Assembly (NCBI GenBank): GCA_020723345.1
Contig: DYJA01000002.1
Span: forward strand, 207,602 to 271,601
Source: Candidatus Aquidulcis sp.
Lineage (GTDB): Bacteria > Chloroflexota > Anaerolineae > UBA4142
DNA: 64,000 nucleotides
Direction of reading: 5' to 3'
In this document: piece by piece, positions 7,787 to 16,711 of the stretch
Numbering within the stretch: position 1 is the first letter of the stretch
How the letters are laid out: each line of letters begins with the position of its first letter
Notes under the pieces: model-generated
Database searches by the model: none
Told to the model about the DNA's origin: nothing
Seen by the model: only the letters and a program-made list of their open reading frames with translations
Made by a program: the position numbers and the translations under genes

Positions 7787-10033
7787 TTATTGATTACCGG
7801 TCGCCATCAATCTCTGCGCCAACCGCGAATTCCGCTGCGCGATTTTGTTGTTTCTGACCGCAATCGCGATTGCCTTTTGCGTGCCGACGAGCACGACGAG
7901 TTCTTTCGCGCGCGTGACGGCGGTGTAGAGCAAATTGCGTTGCAGCATCATAAAATGTTGCGTCAGTAGTGGAATGACAACCGCGCGATACTCGCTCCCT
8001 TGCGATTTATGGACGCTCATCGCAAACGCGTGCACGAGTTCGTCCGCCTCGCCAAATTCGTACTCGACGCGCGCGCCGTCGAAGTTGACGACGACGCGCT
8101 GTTCCTCCGCGTCGATCTCGACGACGCGTCCCAGGTCGCCATTGAAGACTTGCTTGTCGTAATTGTTGCGCGTTTGCAACACTTTGTCGCCGATGCGAAA
8201 GACGCGGCTGCCGTGCCGCCATTCGCGCTTGCGTTCTTCGGCGGGATTGAGCGCGTCTTGCAGCGCGCGATTCAGTTCGCTCACGCCGACTGTGCCGCGA
8301 TGCATCGGCGCGAGCACTTGAATATCGTCCACCGCGTCCAAGCCGAATTTGCGCGGGATACGCTGCTTGACCAACTCGACGACGCGCGTCGCGGCTTGCT
8401 CAGGTTCCGTTTCGGTGAAAAGGAAAAAGTCGCGCGTCGTTTTCTCGAAGAGCGGCATTTGTCCCTGATTGATCCGATGCGCGTTCACGATGATGTGGCT
8501 CTCCTCCGCCTGCCGAAAAATCACATCGAGCGCGGTGACGGGGATAAAGCGCGACGCGATCAAATCTTTCAGCACATTTCCTGCGCCAACCGACGGCAAT
8601 TGATCGGGATCGCCGATGAGCAAAAGGTGGCTCGTAATGTCGACGGCTTTGAGGAGCGCGTTCATCAGCAGCAGATCGATCATCGAGAGTTCGTCCACGA
8701 TGATGAGATCGGCGTCGAGCGGATTCTCGCGGTCGCGCGCAAACTTGTTGCCTTGAAACGGTTTGAACTCGAGCAAACGATGGAGCGTTTGCGCGGGTTC
8801 GCCGGTCGCCTCGCTCAAACGCTTTGCCGCGCGTCCGGTCGGCGCGGCGAGTTTGAACGATTTGCGTTTCGCTTTCAGCAACTGAATCAACGCGCGCACG
8901 CTCGTCGTCTTGCCGGTGCCGGGTCCACCCGTGAGAATCGAAATCTTGTTCGTCAGCGCGGCGCGCACCGCGTCTTGTTGTTTTGCGGTCAACGCGATTT
9001 TGCTTTTCGACGCGACCCACTCGAACGCCGCGTTCCACCCTTCGACTCCGCTCAGGGCGAGCGCGCGAAATTCCGCGAGGCGGCTGTGCGGACTCGCGGC
9101 GATTTGCTTGATGCGATTCGCGACGCCGATTTCCGCGTAATAGAACGGCGTGAGGTACACCGCATTGTCACCCCCACCCAACCCTCCCCTGTCACCGACG
9201 GGGGAGGGCAAGGGTGGGGGTTCAACCACAACCTCTTCCATTTTTTGCAATCGCGCAATCGCGTCTTCGACCAAATTCGGCGCCGCGCCGAGCGTTTGCG
9301 CGGATTCGCGCGTGAGGTCGTCGCGCCGCGCAAAGACGTGTCCGTCGTCGGAGAAACTGCCCAGCACGTACCGCGCGCCCGCTTCGATGCGCGCGGGATC
9401 GTCGGGCTTGACGCCGGTCGCGCGCGCGATCTTGTCGGCGGTGAGAAAGCCAATGCCCCAGATATCGCGCGCGAGGCGGTACGGATCATTCCGCACGACG
9501 TTGAGCGCGGCGTCGCCATACGCCTTGTAGATTTTCACCGCGAGCGTCGTGCTGACGCCATGACTTTGCAGAAACAACATTACTTCTTTGATCTGCTTTT
9601 GCTCCGTCCAGCCGCGTTTGATCATCTCGATGCGTTTCGCGCCGACGCCTTCCACTTCGCGCAGTCGTTCGATTTCCTTTTCGACGATGTCGAGCGTCGC
9701 GAGTCCGAAATGATCGACGATTCGTTCGGCGGTGACGGGACCGACGCCTTTGATCAATCCCGACCCCAAATATTTTTTCAAGCCGACAACCGTCGCGGGC
9801 AGTTGAACCGCAAAGCGTTTGATTTCGAATTGCGGTCCGTACTCGGCGTGCGTTTTCCAAACCCCGTCGAGCGCGAGCGACTCGCCGACATTCACGCCCA
9901 TCAAATTGCCGACGATGGTGACAGGCAGTGTTTTGCCTTCGGGCACGAAACGCGCGACAGTGTACCCGTTCTCTTCGTTGTAGAAAGTGATCCGTTCGAT
10001 TGCGCCGCGCAGCGATTGAAATGGAGTGCTCAT
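7787..10033 (-). CDS. recD2: RecD2-type ATP-dependent DNA helicase
   Basis: A 5'-3' superfamily 1B helicase of about 748 residues, acting in DNA repair independently of RecBC. The N-terminal OB-like region (ITFYNEENGYTVARF) and helix-hairpin-helix stretch (GVGPVTAERIV) precede the motor domain. Helicase motifs seen: Walker A GGPGTGKTT (~residue 366), motif II IIVDELSMID (~443), motif III GDPDQLPSVG (~470) and the UvrD-like C-terminal motif SVHKSQGSEYR (~675). Two repeat-derived stretches interrupt the pre-motor region in frame: PPPLPSPVGDRGGLGGGD (9170-9221) and an ALSGVEG word (9038-9057). No strong Shine-Dalgarno sequence precedes ATG 10033. Confidence 0.92.
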   Translation of the reverse strand: MSTPFQSLRGAIERITFYNEENGYTVARFVPEGKTLPVTIVGNLMGVNVGESLALDGVWKTHAEYGPQFEIKRFAVQLPATVVGLKKYLGSGLIKGVGPVTAERIVDHFGLATLDIVEKEIERLREVEGVGAKRIEMIKRGWTEQKQIKEVMLFLQSHGVSTTLAVKIYKAYGDAALNVVRNDPYRLARDIWGIGFLTADKIARATGVKPDDPARIEAGARYVLGSFSDDGHVFARRDDLTRESAQTLGAAPNLVEDAIARLQKMEEVVVEPPPLPSPVGDRGGLGGGDNAVYLTPFYYAEIGVANRIKQIAASPHSRLAEFRALALSGVEGWNAAFEWVASKSKIALTAKQQDAVRAALTNKISILTGGPGTGKTTSVRALIQLLKAKRKSFKLAAPTGRAAKRLSEATGEPAQTLHRLLEFKPFQGNKFARDRENPLDADLIIVDELSMIDLLLMNALLKAVDITSHLLLIGDPDQLPSVGAGNVLKDLIASRFIPVTALDVIFRQAEESHIIVNAHRINQGQMPLFEKTTRDFFLFTETEPEQAATRVVELVKQRIPRKFGLDAVDDIQVLAPMHRGTVGVSELNRALQDALNPAEERKREWRHGSRVFRIGDKVLQTRNNYDKQVFNGDLGRVVEIDAEEQRVVVNFDGARVEYEFGEADELVHAFAMSVHKSQGSEYRAVVIPLLTQHFMMLQRNLLYTAVTRAKELVVLVGTQKAIAIAVRNNKIAQRNSRLAQRLMATGNQ
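9038..9057. repeat. Short repeat, CCTTCGACTCCGCTCAGG family
   Basis: CCCTTCGACTCCGCTCAGGG inside recD2, translated as the ALSGVEG peptide. Related copies occur at 2937-2956, 24563-24582, 61872-61891 and, interrupted, at 21628-21657. Confidence 0.7.
9170..9221. repeat. GC-rich palindromic repeat in frame in recD2
   Basis: Imperfect palindrome with ACCCCCACCC at one end, GGGTGGGGGT at the other, and inner arms CCCTCCCC / GGGGAGGG. A longer relative sits at 23538-23643. Both are in frame and code for Pro/Gly-rich peptides (LPSPVGDRGG type). Confidence 0.7.
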
Positions 10034-10390
10034 CGTGGGTGAGTATACTATTGCTGTTTCAGAGAGTCAACACGGACATTCATAGTCAGCGCTTCAGCGC
10101 AAGGGCGGCGATGAATCGCGCGCTACGAGCAGGCAAGTCCCATAGGCAATCTGAATCTGAGCGCAGAAAATTATTCGACCGAACATCCGTTTGTAGAAGA
10201 ATTGGCGGTTGCCCAATTTGGAATCGTGTCAAATTGGGTGGTACGTTTAGCGCGAAATCGTTGTATAATTAGTCCGCACGATCCTTCACACGGATTCCCC
10301 AGTATCTGCGTACAAGTGTTGTTCCTTTCCACAGATAATCTAACGGCTCTACTCATCGGCTTTTCGATAGTTTGCTGGTTGGAGGTGGAT
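10034..10390. other. Intergenic region upstream of the HypA-like gene
   Basis: No convincing coding sequence. A TATAAT box at 10264-10269 could serve the plus-strand gene at 10391, but no good -35 box is seen at the right distance. The start of recD2 is at its left end. Confidence 0.5.
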
Positions 10391-10678
10391 ATGGACGAAA
10401 AAGAGGTCGCGCACAAAGTTTTGCGATCGATGCTTGGCACAGTCGAACCTTTGGGGACACATCGGGTCCGTATTGTCAACCTTTCGGTGTACGATCAACA
10501 CTTTGATCCCGATGCGTTTACGACATCGTTCGAGACGTTGGCGCACGGGACCATCGCCCAAGACGCGCGTGTCAATTTGCGTTTTCCCGCAGGCGAAGCG
10601 CTGGGCAATCTGCCTGCCGTTATATCCGCAAAACTGATATCGGACCGAGTATGCCTGGATAGCGTCGAAGTCGATTGA
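10391..10678 (+). CDS. HypA-like N-terminal domain protein (degenerate)
   Basis: A 95-residue protein that resembles the nickel-binding first domain of the hydrogenase/urease maturation factor HypA: an N-terminal helix (EKEVAHKVLRSML), a strand (VRIVNLS), then a segment of the form FxxxFETLAxGT and a final strand. Two hallmarks are missing. Residue 2 is Asp rather than the nickel-binding His, and the zinc-ribbon Cys pairs are absent. It may therefore be a diverged regulator or a remnant. ATG 10391 follows GGAGGTGG at a suitable distance. No hydrogenase genes are nearby. A strong hairpin terminator follows. Confidence 0.5.
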   Translation: MDEKEVAHKVLRSMLGTVEPLGTHRVRIVNLSVYDQHFDPDAFTTSFETLAHGTIAQDARVNLRFPAGEALGNLPAVISAKLISDRVCLDSVEVD

Positions 10679-10710
10679 TCCGCGCAACGCGTGACATGCT
10701 GGCTTGAAAT

Positions 10711-10744
10711 CAGAGGGCAATGTTCGACGAAACATTGCCCTCTG
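10711..10744 (+). terminator. Intrinsic terminator
   Basis: Stem CAGAGGGCAATGTT / AACATTGCCCTCTG around a short loop, followed by ATTCTTTCTT. It ends the HypA-like transcript and precedes the next promoter. Confidence 0.75.
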
Positions 10745-10783
10745 ATTCTTTCTTCCGCGGCAGTCGCACGCGCGCGGTCGAAT

Positions 10784-10811
10784 TTGGCGCAGCCGGGTTT
10801 TGCGATATAAT
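10784..10811 (+). promoter_or_regulatory. Putative sigma70-type promoter for the peptide-binding lipoprotein
   Basis: TTGGCG (10784-10789), 16-base spacer, then TATAAT (10806-10811). It lies between the upstream terminator and the start of the gene at 10858. Confidence 0.5.
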
Positions 10812-10857
10812 AACCCAAGTTTGCGAATCGGCACGAGAAAATTCGATGAGGATGGAA

Positions 10858-12654
10858 ATGGCACAACGAGTTGTTGCGATTCTGTTTTTGCTTGGAGTGA
10901 TCTTGGCTTTGGCGATAGCGTGTACGCCTGCGCCCACGCCGACGCCCGTCAAGGAAACGGTCGTCGTCAAAGAAACTGTCACGGTGAAGGAAACCGTGTC
11001 CGTCGTCGTCACGCCCACGCCGACCGCGCTGCCGATCAAAAAGGGCGGCGGCATCGCCATCGGCACGCCGATGTTGACTGCCAGGCATTTTAATCCAATT
11101 TGGTTGAGCAGCGCGCCGCAGTATTTGGCGTTTCCGCTGATTCTTCCCGCGCTCACCTGGTTCGACGACAAAGCGCAGCCGATCCTCGATCTCGCGACCA
11201 AGGTCGAAGCCGCGCCGAACGCGATAACCTACACATTCACATTGCCCAAGAACGCGGCGTGGAGCGACGGTACACCGTTGACCGCGAAAGATGTCGCGTT
11301 TACGTACAAACTCGCGCTCGATCCGGCGATCAATTCGACGCTCTGGGCGATGAACCTTTCCAGCATCAAAGGCGCGTTGGACTATCAGCGCGGCGCGGCG
11401 AAAGATGTCGAAGGGATCAAGGTGGTCGACGATCAGACGATTCGCTTCGAGTTGCGCGAGTCGAACGGCACATTTTTGTTCAACACGTACCTCGGCATTT
11501 TGCCGTCGCACATTTTGGGCAAGGTGAATCCGCGCGAGATCGAAAAGCAAACGTACGTCGACGCGCCGACGGTGACCTCGGGCGCGTACGAATTCGTCAA
11601 ATACGAATTGGGGCAATCGATCCAACTCAAAAAGAAATCGAATTATTGGGGCAAGTCTGTCGCGATTGACGAAATCACGGTGCGGATGTTCGATTCCAAC
11701 GCCGCGCTGCTCGCCGCGCTCGAAGCGGGCGATGCGCAGATCGCGGCGGTTCCGCACGAAGAGATCGCGCGCCTTCGCAAGATTCCGTACCTCGACGCGC
11801 TGTCCGCCAAAGGCGCCAGCAATTACGCGCTGCACGTCGACGCGCGCACGAAGGATCAGATCGCCGCGCTGAACAAATCGAAAGATCAGGGAGGGCGCGG
11901 TTACGCAATCGCGCGCGCGCCCAAACCGTACCTGGCGGACAAGCGCTTTCGCCAGGCGTTGAGTTATGCGCTCGACCGCAACGCGATCATCCAGGCGGTC
12001 GTGAACGGCGAAGGCGCGCCGATCTACAGCCCAATGTTCGGTCCCGATTGGGCGATCAATCCGAATCTGAACAAGTACGATCCGAATCTCGACAGAGCCA
12101 GGACGTTGATGAAAGAGGCGGGCATCACGTTCGACGCGCAGGGTATCGCGCTGTTCGACAACAAGCCGATCGCGCTCGTCTATCTCGCCAGCACGAGCGA
12201 AGACGCGCGCAAACTGGGCGAGGCGATTCAAAACCAGTTGCTCCGGATCGGGATTCGCGTCGACATCAAACTCGTGCCGTACGAAGTTTTCCAGCAAGCC
12301 GCGATTGACGGCGAAGGCGATCTCATTCGCGGCATCGGCGCGCGCTTCGGCGTGGATCCAAGCGTCAGCGCGTTGTATTACACTTGCAAAGCGGGTTGGG
12401 CGGAATTGGTGCTGGGGTATTGCAACGCCAAGTTCGACGATTTCATCGTCAAAGGGAACGCGGCGAGCAAAACCGAGGATCGCCAAAAATCGTATTGGGA
12501 CGCGAGCGCGTTGCTCAACGACGAGCTGCCGAGCATCTTTCTCTTCGCGCCGAATGTTTTTGTCGGCGTCAACAAAGGGTTGAGCGGCATCAAGCCCCTC
12601 GCCGATCCGAATTACCTGATGTGGAATATTCAGGATTGGAGCGTCCAGAAATGA
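10858..12654 (+). CDS. Peptide/oligosaccharide ABC transporter substrate-binding lipoprotein (SBP_bac_5)
   Basis: OppA/DppA-class binding protein of about 598 residues, expected to be anchored outside the membrane. It has a lipoprotein signal peptide (AQRVVAILFLLGVILALAIAC) with the lipidated Cys ending that segment, then a Pro/Thr linker and repeated VKETV words. The body shows the family hallmarks: WSDGTPLTAKDVAFTYKLA and, further on, RFRQALSYALDRNAII. ATG 10858 has GAGGA at a good distance; ATG 10846 is an alternative start. No permease genes are adjacent, so it is an orphan binding protein. Confidence 0.88.
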   Translation: MAQRVVAILFLLGVILALAIACTPAPTPTPVKETVVVKETVTVKETVSVVVTPTPTALPIKKGGGIAIGTPMLTARHFNPIWLSSAPQYLAFPLILPALTWFDDKAQPILDLATKVEAAPNAITYTFTLPKNAAWSDGTPLTAKDVAFTYKLALDPAINSTLWAMNLSSIKGALDYQRGAAKDVEGIKVVDDQTIRFELRESNGTFLFNTYLGILPSHILGKVNPREIEKQTYVDAPTVTSGAYEFVKYELGQSIQLKKKSNYWGKSVAIDEITVRMFDSNAALLAALEAGDAQIAAVPHEEIARLRKIPYLDALSAKGASNYALHVDARTKDQIAALNKSKDQGGRGYAIARAPKPYLADKRFRQALSYALDRNAIIQAVVNGEGAPIYSPMFGPDWAINPNLNKYDPNLDRARTLMKEAGITFDAQGIALFDNKPIALVYLASTSEDARKLGEAIQNQLLRIGIRVDIKLVPYEVFQQAAIDGEGDLIRGIGARFGVDPSVSALYYTCKAGWAELVLGYCNAKFDDFIVKGNAASKTEDRQKSYWDASALLNDELPSIFLFAPNVFVGVNKGLSGIKPLADPNYLMWNIQDWSVQK

Positions 12655-12657
12655 AAA

Positions 12658-12690
12658 AGAAACCAGGTTTCAGCGAGAAACCTGGTTTCT
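12658..12690. terminator. Bidirectional terminator between convergent genes
   Basis: Perfect stem AGAAACCAGGTTT / AAACCTGGTTTCT with a 7-base loop, placed between the stop codons of the lipoprotein gene and the cytochrome c gene. Confidence 0.75.
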
Positions 12691-12694
12691 GATT

Positions 12695-13606
12695 TTACGG
12701 TACTCCTGACCACGACCGCGTGTAAATCAACACCTTCCACAACGCGTCGTCGCCTAACGCTTTCCACGGCGCCATCCCGGTGCCGCGGACGCCTTCCGCG
12801 ATCACGAAGAATTCGCAGTCGACCGGCAGCGTCTGCATGAAATTCTTGTCGGCGAGATTCGCGGGCTTGGGGTTGAGCGCGGCAGCGGCGGGACCGTCGC
12901 CTTTGCCGTTCGCGCCGTGACACGCCGCGCAGCGATCATCGTAAATCTGTTTGCCTTGCGCGAGAATCGTCTTGTCGTCCATTTTGTACGGCGGCTTTTT
13001 CCCGGCATACGGTGCAGCCAGCCCCTGACACACTTTGGCGAGACCGTTTTGTTGCGCGCCGGTCGTCGTCCCCGCACCGGGCGTGCGCGCCGGAACAGGA
13101 ATGAGCGTCCACGCGTTCACCTCCGGCGCTTGATCGCGCCAGTTTTGCAAGAACGCGACAAGTGTTTCGATCTGATCGCCGCGCAATGCTCCCCCGAATT
13201 CTTGACTCCACGTCGGCATCCGCGCCGAATACAAATCCGGGCGCGATTGAATCGGGCGTCCGGCGGCAATCGCGTTTTGCAGAAACGCGTCAATCGTACC
13301 GAGCCAGCGCGCGTCCTTCGCGCGTCGACCATCGAACAAATCTTTGCGATTGAGCGCGGGCGCGACTTGCGCGACGCCTTCGCCGCGCTGGCCGTGGCAG
13401 TTCGCGCACGCGCGGCTGTACAACTCCGCGCCCGTTTCGATGGCGCGACCTTGCTGGGCGCGCGCGCGCTGTTCGAGCGCGGTTCGTTCTTCTGGCGGCG
13501 CCGCGTTCAAGTCGTGACCCAGATCGTTCAGCGCGACCGCGCCGAGCGGCAAGCAGGTCAGCAGCGTAAAAATAAATCCGACGAGAATTTTTTGTTGGGT
13601 AGACAT
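12695..13606 (-). CDS. Dihaem c-type cytochrome
   Basis: Membrane-anchored or exported cytochrome of 303 residues with an N-terminal hydrophobic helix (VGFIFTLLTCLPLGAVAL). Two covalent haem sites are visible: CANCH (~residues 67-71) and CAACH (~224-228), each followed by the typical G.G.G spacing. Met ligands are plausible but not certain. It is the last gene of a minus-strand group Rieske - cytochrome b - cytochrome c, so it most likely accepts electrons from that quinol-oxidising complex. A 90-base hairpin region separates it from the cytochrome b gene. Confidence 0.9.
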   Translation of the reverse strand: MSTQQKILVGFIFTLLTCLPLGAVALNDLGHDLNAAPPEERTALEQRARAQQGRAIETGAELYSRACANCHGQRGEGVAQVAPALNRKDLFDGRRAKDARWLGTIDAFLQNAIAAGRPIQSRPDLYSARMPTWSQEFGGALRGDQIETLVAFLQNWRDQAPEVNAWTLIPVPARTPGAGTTTGAQQNGLAKVCQGLAAPYAGKKPPYKMDDKTILAQGKQIYDDRCAACHGANGKGDGPAAAALNPKPANLADKNFMQTLPVDCEFFVIAEGVRGTGMAPWKALGDDALWKVLIYTRSWSGVP

Positions 13607-13630
13607 AGTTGTTCGGTAGTGTACTAGTCC

Positions 13631-13693
13631 GATAGTGCAATCGTGCGATAGTTGGTGAGTACGAACTAACGCACTATCTCACGATTGCACTAT
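13631..13693. repeat. Word-repeat hairpin between cytochrome b and c genes
   Basis: Imperfect inverted repeat (GATAGTGCAATCGTG... and ...CACGATTGCACTATT) built from near-copies of GATAGTGCAATCG. It lies between two co-oriented genes and may attenuate transcription or stabilise RNA ends. Confidence 0.6.
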
Positions 13694-13700
13694 TGCACTC

Positions 13701-15398
13701 TTATTCGTATGCCGAATCCTTGTGCAAGTAGATGCTTTTCTCAAACGCGCCGGAATCGCCCGCGTCGCGCGGCGTCCAAGTGATTCGCAGCGTGATCATT
13801 TTCAGATTCGTCTGCCAATCTTCGACGATGAGAGTGCCTTTCGCGTCAGCGAGTCCGGCGGCATCTGCCTGCTGAATGCGGGTTTGAATTTTCGATAGCA
13901 GATTTGGAAAACGCTCCGCGCTTGGCGCGGCGTATTTCGCGAGATCATATATCCCGACCGGCAAGCCCGCGTAACCGATTTGGCGCACTTCGCCGCAATC
14001 AGCGGGCAAGAGCGGCAGCGGCGCGAGCGCGCAATCGTCCGGCAGAAATTCGCGGCTGATCGCGGCAGCGGGCGAGAGCGCGGACAAAACATTCGCCGCC
14101 CCGATGTACGTGAACGCGGCGAGCCAGAGCAGCGTGAGCACTCCGAGCGCGATTCCCAATTTGCGATTTCGTCCGAGCCGCGACGATGAGCGTCCCCAGA
14201 ATTTGTCCCACCAAGAGTCGAGGTACGGCACGCTGAGCAAAAGCAGCACAAAGAGCGTTGGCAAAATCAGACCTTGCCACGCCGCGCTATCGTAAAATTG
14301 CGCGAGGTCAATCCAAAGTACGTCGCGCAGCCAGAGCAAAACTGGCAAGACGATGGGATCTTTCAACATTCCTTGTCGCCACAGGAGAAACCAGGGCGCG
14401 GCGGCGGGCGCGCGCGTTGGATCGGCGGGACTGGCGAGCGGCGCGTGAATTGCGAATGCCGCGAACGCGAGCAAAACGAATAGCGCAATCGCGATCCACA
14501 TCAATTCGCGCGTCCAAATGTCGGGCAGGAAATTCACGCGCGCGCGCGCGTGTTCGCGGACGGATTCGTCCGACGATTCTTCTTCGCTCGCGGGCAAACT
14601 GATGCCGTGCAAACGCGAGACGCGATAATAATGCGCGGCGACGAGAATCAGTCCCAGCCCCGGTACAAGTCCGGTGTGCAAGAGATACAATCGCAGCACG
14701 TTTGTCGGATTGATCGCGAAATTGATTCCCCAGAACGCCGACTGATCCATCGGCAGGAGTGAGCCGGTGAACGCGTTGGCGATGACGAGGACGAGCAGTA
14801 GTACGCCGATGACCCAGGTAAAGCGGCGCGGCGGTTTGAACGCGCCGGTCAAATAGACACGCAGCAGATGCAGAAAAACGACGAGCACCAATAAATTCGC
14901 GCTGATGTAATGCACGTCGCGAATCAGTTGACCGAAAGGTACTGCGGCGATCATCTTGATCGTGGACGAGTATGCGCGATCGGGCGATGGCTCGTAGAAA
15001 ATCATCATTAGCGTGCCGGTGATGAGTTGGACGACGGCGAAAAAGACGCTGAAGAATCCGAGTCCGAGCGTGTGCGAGAATTTCGTCGCCGATTTTTGGT
15101 ACACGTGCGGGCGAAAGTGCGTCCAGAACGCGCGGCTGAGCGCTTGCTCGCGCACGGTTGTTTTTTCGACCGGCGGGTCGCCGCGCACGAGTGCGCGCAC
15201 ATCGGCGATACCAAGTCCGGCGGACAGCGCGCGCACGGTCTCGTCCGCGGCGCGCCACGCGGATTCGCGCGTTTGCTGTGCGACGTGCGCGCGTCCTTCG
15301 GCGGTTCGCAGATCGCCGAGCGCGGTAAGAAGATTTTTTATGCCGACCGGCAAACGTTTGCCGGCGCGGGAACGTCGACGCTCTTCGCGTTGAAACAT
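13701..15398 (-). CDS. Cytochrome b/b6-type subunit of a quinol:cytochrome c oxidoreductase
   Basis: Integral membrane subunit of 565 residues. Two histidine pairs for the b haems are visible: VHYISANLLVLVVFLH with 13 residues between the His, and LHTGLVPGLGLILVAAH with 14 between. The 13/14 spacing is that of cytochrome b6 rather than mitochondrial cytochrome b. A subunit IV-like part follows with further membrane helices. The usual PEWY quinol-site motif is not seen; the matching area reads APWFLLW. The N-terminal ~90 residues and the C-terminal soluble ~120 residues are additions. It sits 14 bases downstream of the Rieske gene, so the two are co-transcribed. Confidence 0.9.
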   Translation of the reverse strand: MFQREERRRSRAGKRLPVGIKNLLTALGDLRTAEGRAHVAQQTRESAWRAADETVRALSAGLGIADVRALVRGDPPVEKTTVREQALSRAFWTHFRPHVYQKSATKFSHTLGLGFFSVFFAVVQLITGTLMMIFYEPSPDRAYSSTIKMIAAVPFGQLIRDVHYISANLLVLVVFLHLLRVYLTGAFKPPRRFTWVIGVLLLVLVIANAFTGSLLPMDQSAFWGINFAINPTNVLRLYLLHTGLVPGLGLILVAAHYYRVSRLHGISLPASEEESSDESVREHARARVNFLPDIWTRELMWIAIALFVLLAFAAFAIHAPLASPADPTRAPAAAPWFLLWRQGMLKDPIVLPVLLWLRDVLWIDLAQFYDSAAWQGLILPTLFVLLLLSVPYLDSWWDKFWGRSSSRLGRNRKLGIALGVLTLLWLAAFTYIGAANVLSALSPAAAISREFLPDDCALAPLPLLPADCGEVRQIGYAGLPVGIYDLAKYAAPSAERFPNLLSKIQTRIQQADAAGLADAKGTLIVEDWQTNLKMITLRITWTPRDAGDSGAFEKSIYLHKDSAYE

Positions 15399-15412
15399 GA
15401 AATTGCCTCTGG

Positions 15413-15973
15413 TTAGCGCGGTTCGCCTGGAATGATTTTGCGTGTGTCCACGACGACTTGCGCGTTTGGTTCACCTGGAATGACAAGCGGATCGCCGTAG
15501 CCGTTGGTCGTTTCGAGAATTCGATTATCGGCGACAAACGAAATCGCTATCCTGTCCAAATTGCGCGGCGCGGGTCCGCCGACGGCTTTGCCATCTTTCG
15601 CGAATTTGGAACCGTGACAGGGACATTCAAATCGTCCTGCGTTCGACTGCCAATCGTACAAGCAGCCGAGGTGCGGGCAGACATCGTACAGCGCGAGAAT
15701 CGCGCCGTTGACGTTCGTCAGCCAGAATTTGCCGGTCGGGTTGTGAATCGGCGGATCGTTTGGTTTGGGCAGCGCGCTGCCGGCGTTGCCGAGCAGAAAG
15801 AGACTGCCGAACGCGCCGTCCTTGACGCGCGGAAACGCGAACAGGTACGCCGCGCCGCCAAATCCGACGACGAACAGGAACCCCAAACTGCCCAGCCACG
15901 CGTAATTCAAAAACTCGCGGCGGGTGAGAGGTGGCATCGGTGGGATGGTCGGGCTTGCGGCTTGTTCAGCCAT
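15413..15973 (-). CDS. Rieske iron-sulfur protein
   Basis: The 186-residue Rieske subunit carries electrons from quinol to cytochrome c on the outer face of the membrane. It has a twin-arginine-like N-terminus (TRREFLNYAWLGSLG) with one membrane helix. The 2Fe-2S ligands are CPHLGC and CPCHGS, at the expected ~18-20 residue spacing, and both Cys of the disulfide pair are present. It is the first gene of the operon with cytochrome b and the dihaem cytochrome. Confidence 0.95.
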   Translation of the reverse strand: MAEQAASPTIPPMPPLTRREFLNYAWLGSLGFLFVVGFGGAAYLFAFPRVKDGAFGSLFLLGNAGSALPKPNDPPIHNPTGKFWLTNVNGAILALYDVCPHLGCLYDWQSNAGRFECPCHGSKFAKDGKAVGGPAPRNLDRIAISFVADNRILETTNGYGDPLVIPGEPNAQVVVDTRKIIPGEPR

Positions 15974-16040
15974 TTATGCGTACTCCTTCGGGGAATGTCA
16001 TTCGGATGCGGCACAAATTATAGCATAGCGCGATTGAAAC

Positions 16041-16454
16041 TCAAAACACGGCGTTCGTCGGATAGGCGCAGACCTCGACGACGACGCGCGGCAGAAACCA
16101 TTTCAGGATCGGAATCCGTGACGTGCGCGTCAAGTACAGCCACCACGTCATGCCTTGGACATTGTGATAGAACCAGGTTTCATACGCTTGGAATTGTGGA
16201 ATCGTGCGCGGCGCCGGTCCGAAAGAGTATGCCCGCAGCGTCCTTCCCGATGAATCACGCACAATAACGTCGTGTGAGGGCGGATCGGTTTGCCATTCCG
16301 CGCCCGCGCGTTTTTCATCCGGCGGACCCAGTTTCTGCAAGACGTGGAATTCGGACCAACCGACTAGGTCGTCCAAATTGAAATTGAATTGCTTGAGTCG
16401 GAATCGCGCGCTCCGACTTGGAGGAGGTAATGGAGGAGATGGAGGAGATTTCAT
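16041..16454 (-). CDS. Hypothetical protein
   Basis: A 137-residue protein I do not recognise. After a Pro-rich, low-complexity N-terminus encoded by tandem CTCCTCCAT-like words, it has a compact region with NLDDLVGWSEFHVLQKLGPPDE, which resembles the start of small lipoprotein-like folds, then aromatic-rich strands. There is no clear signal peptide. The real start may lie after the Pro-rich part. Confidence 0.5.
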   Translation of the reverse strand: MKSPPSPPLPPPSRSARFRLKQFNFNLDDLVGWSEFHVLQKLGPPDEKRAGAEWQTDPPSHDVIVRDSSGRTLRAYSFGPAPRTIPQFQAYETWFYHNVQGMTWWLYLTRTSRIPILKWFLPRVVVEVCAYPTNAVF

Positions 16455-16711
16455 TTGAATAGATTTTCCCTGCGTGCCGCTATTCCAGATTCGCCGCGCA
16501 GTTCAATCAGCCATGCGTCTGAAAGCAAAAAGGCGGATTGATTATCGCAACCGCTTCAGCAGTCTGCCTTCAGCCACAACGTCGTGGACAATATTTCCAG
16601 TTTCATTCTAGCAAGAATTTTGCGGCGTGTCAAAACGCATTCGTCTCGATTTTCTAATCTCCCAAACTGTGGTATCATACGAGCAGGTTTTTCTCATCTT
16701 TTGGAGGCGAA

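Noticed and set aside
8000-10042. 680-codon open frame opposite recD2
   Set aside because: The recD2 strand carries all helicase motifs; the opposite frame is an Arg/Phe/Ala-rich mirror without domains.
10495-12486. 663-codon open frame opposite the peptide-binding lipoprotein
   Set aside because: Mirror frame; the lipoprotein has a signal peptide, lipobox and family motifs.
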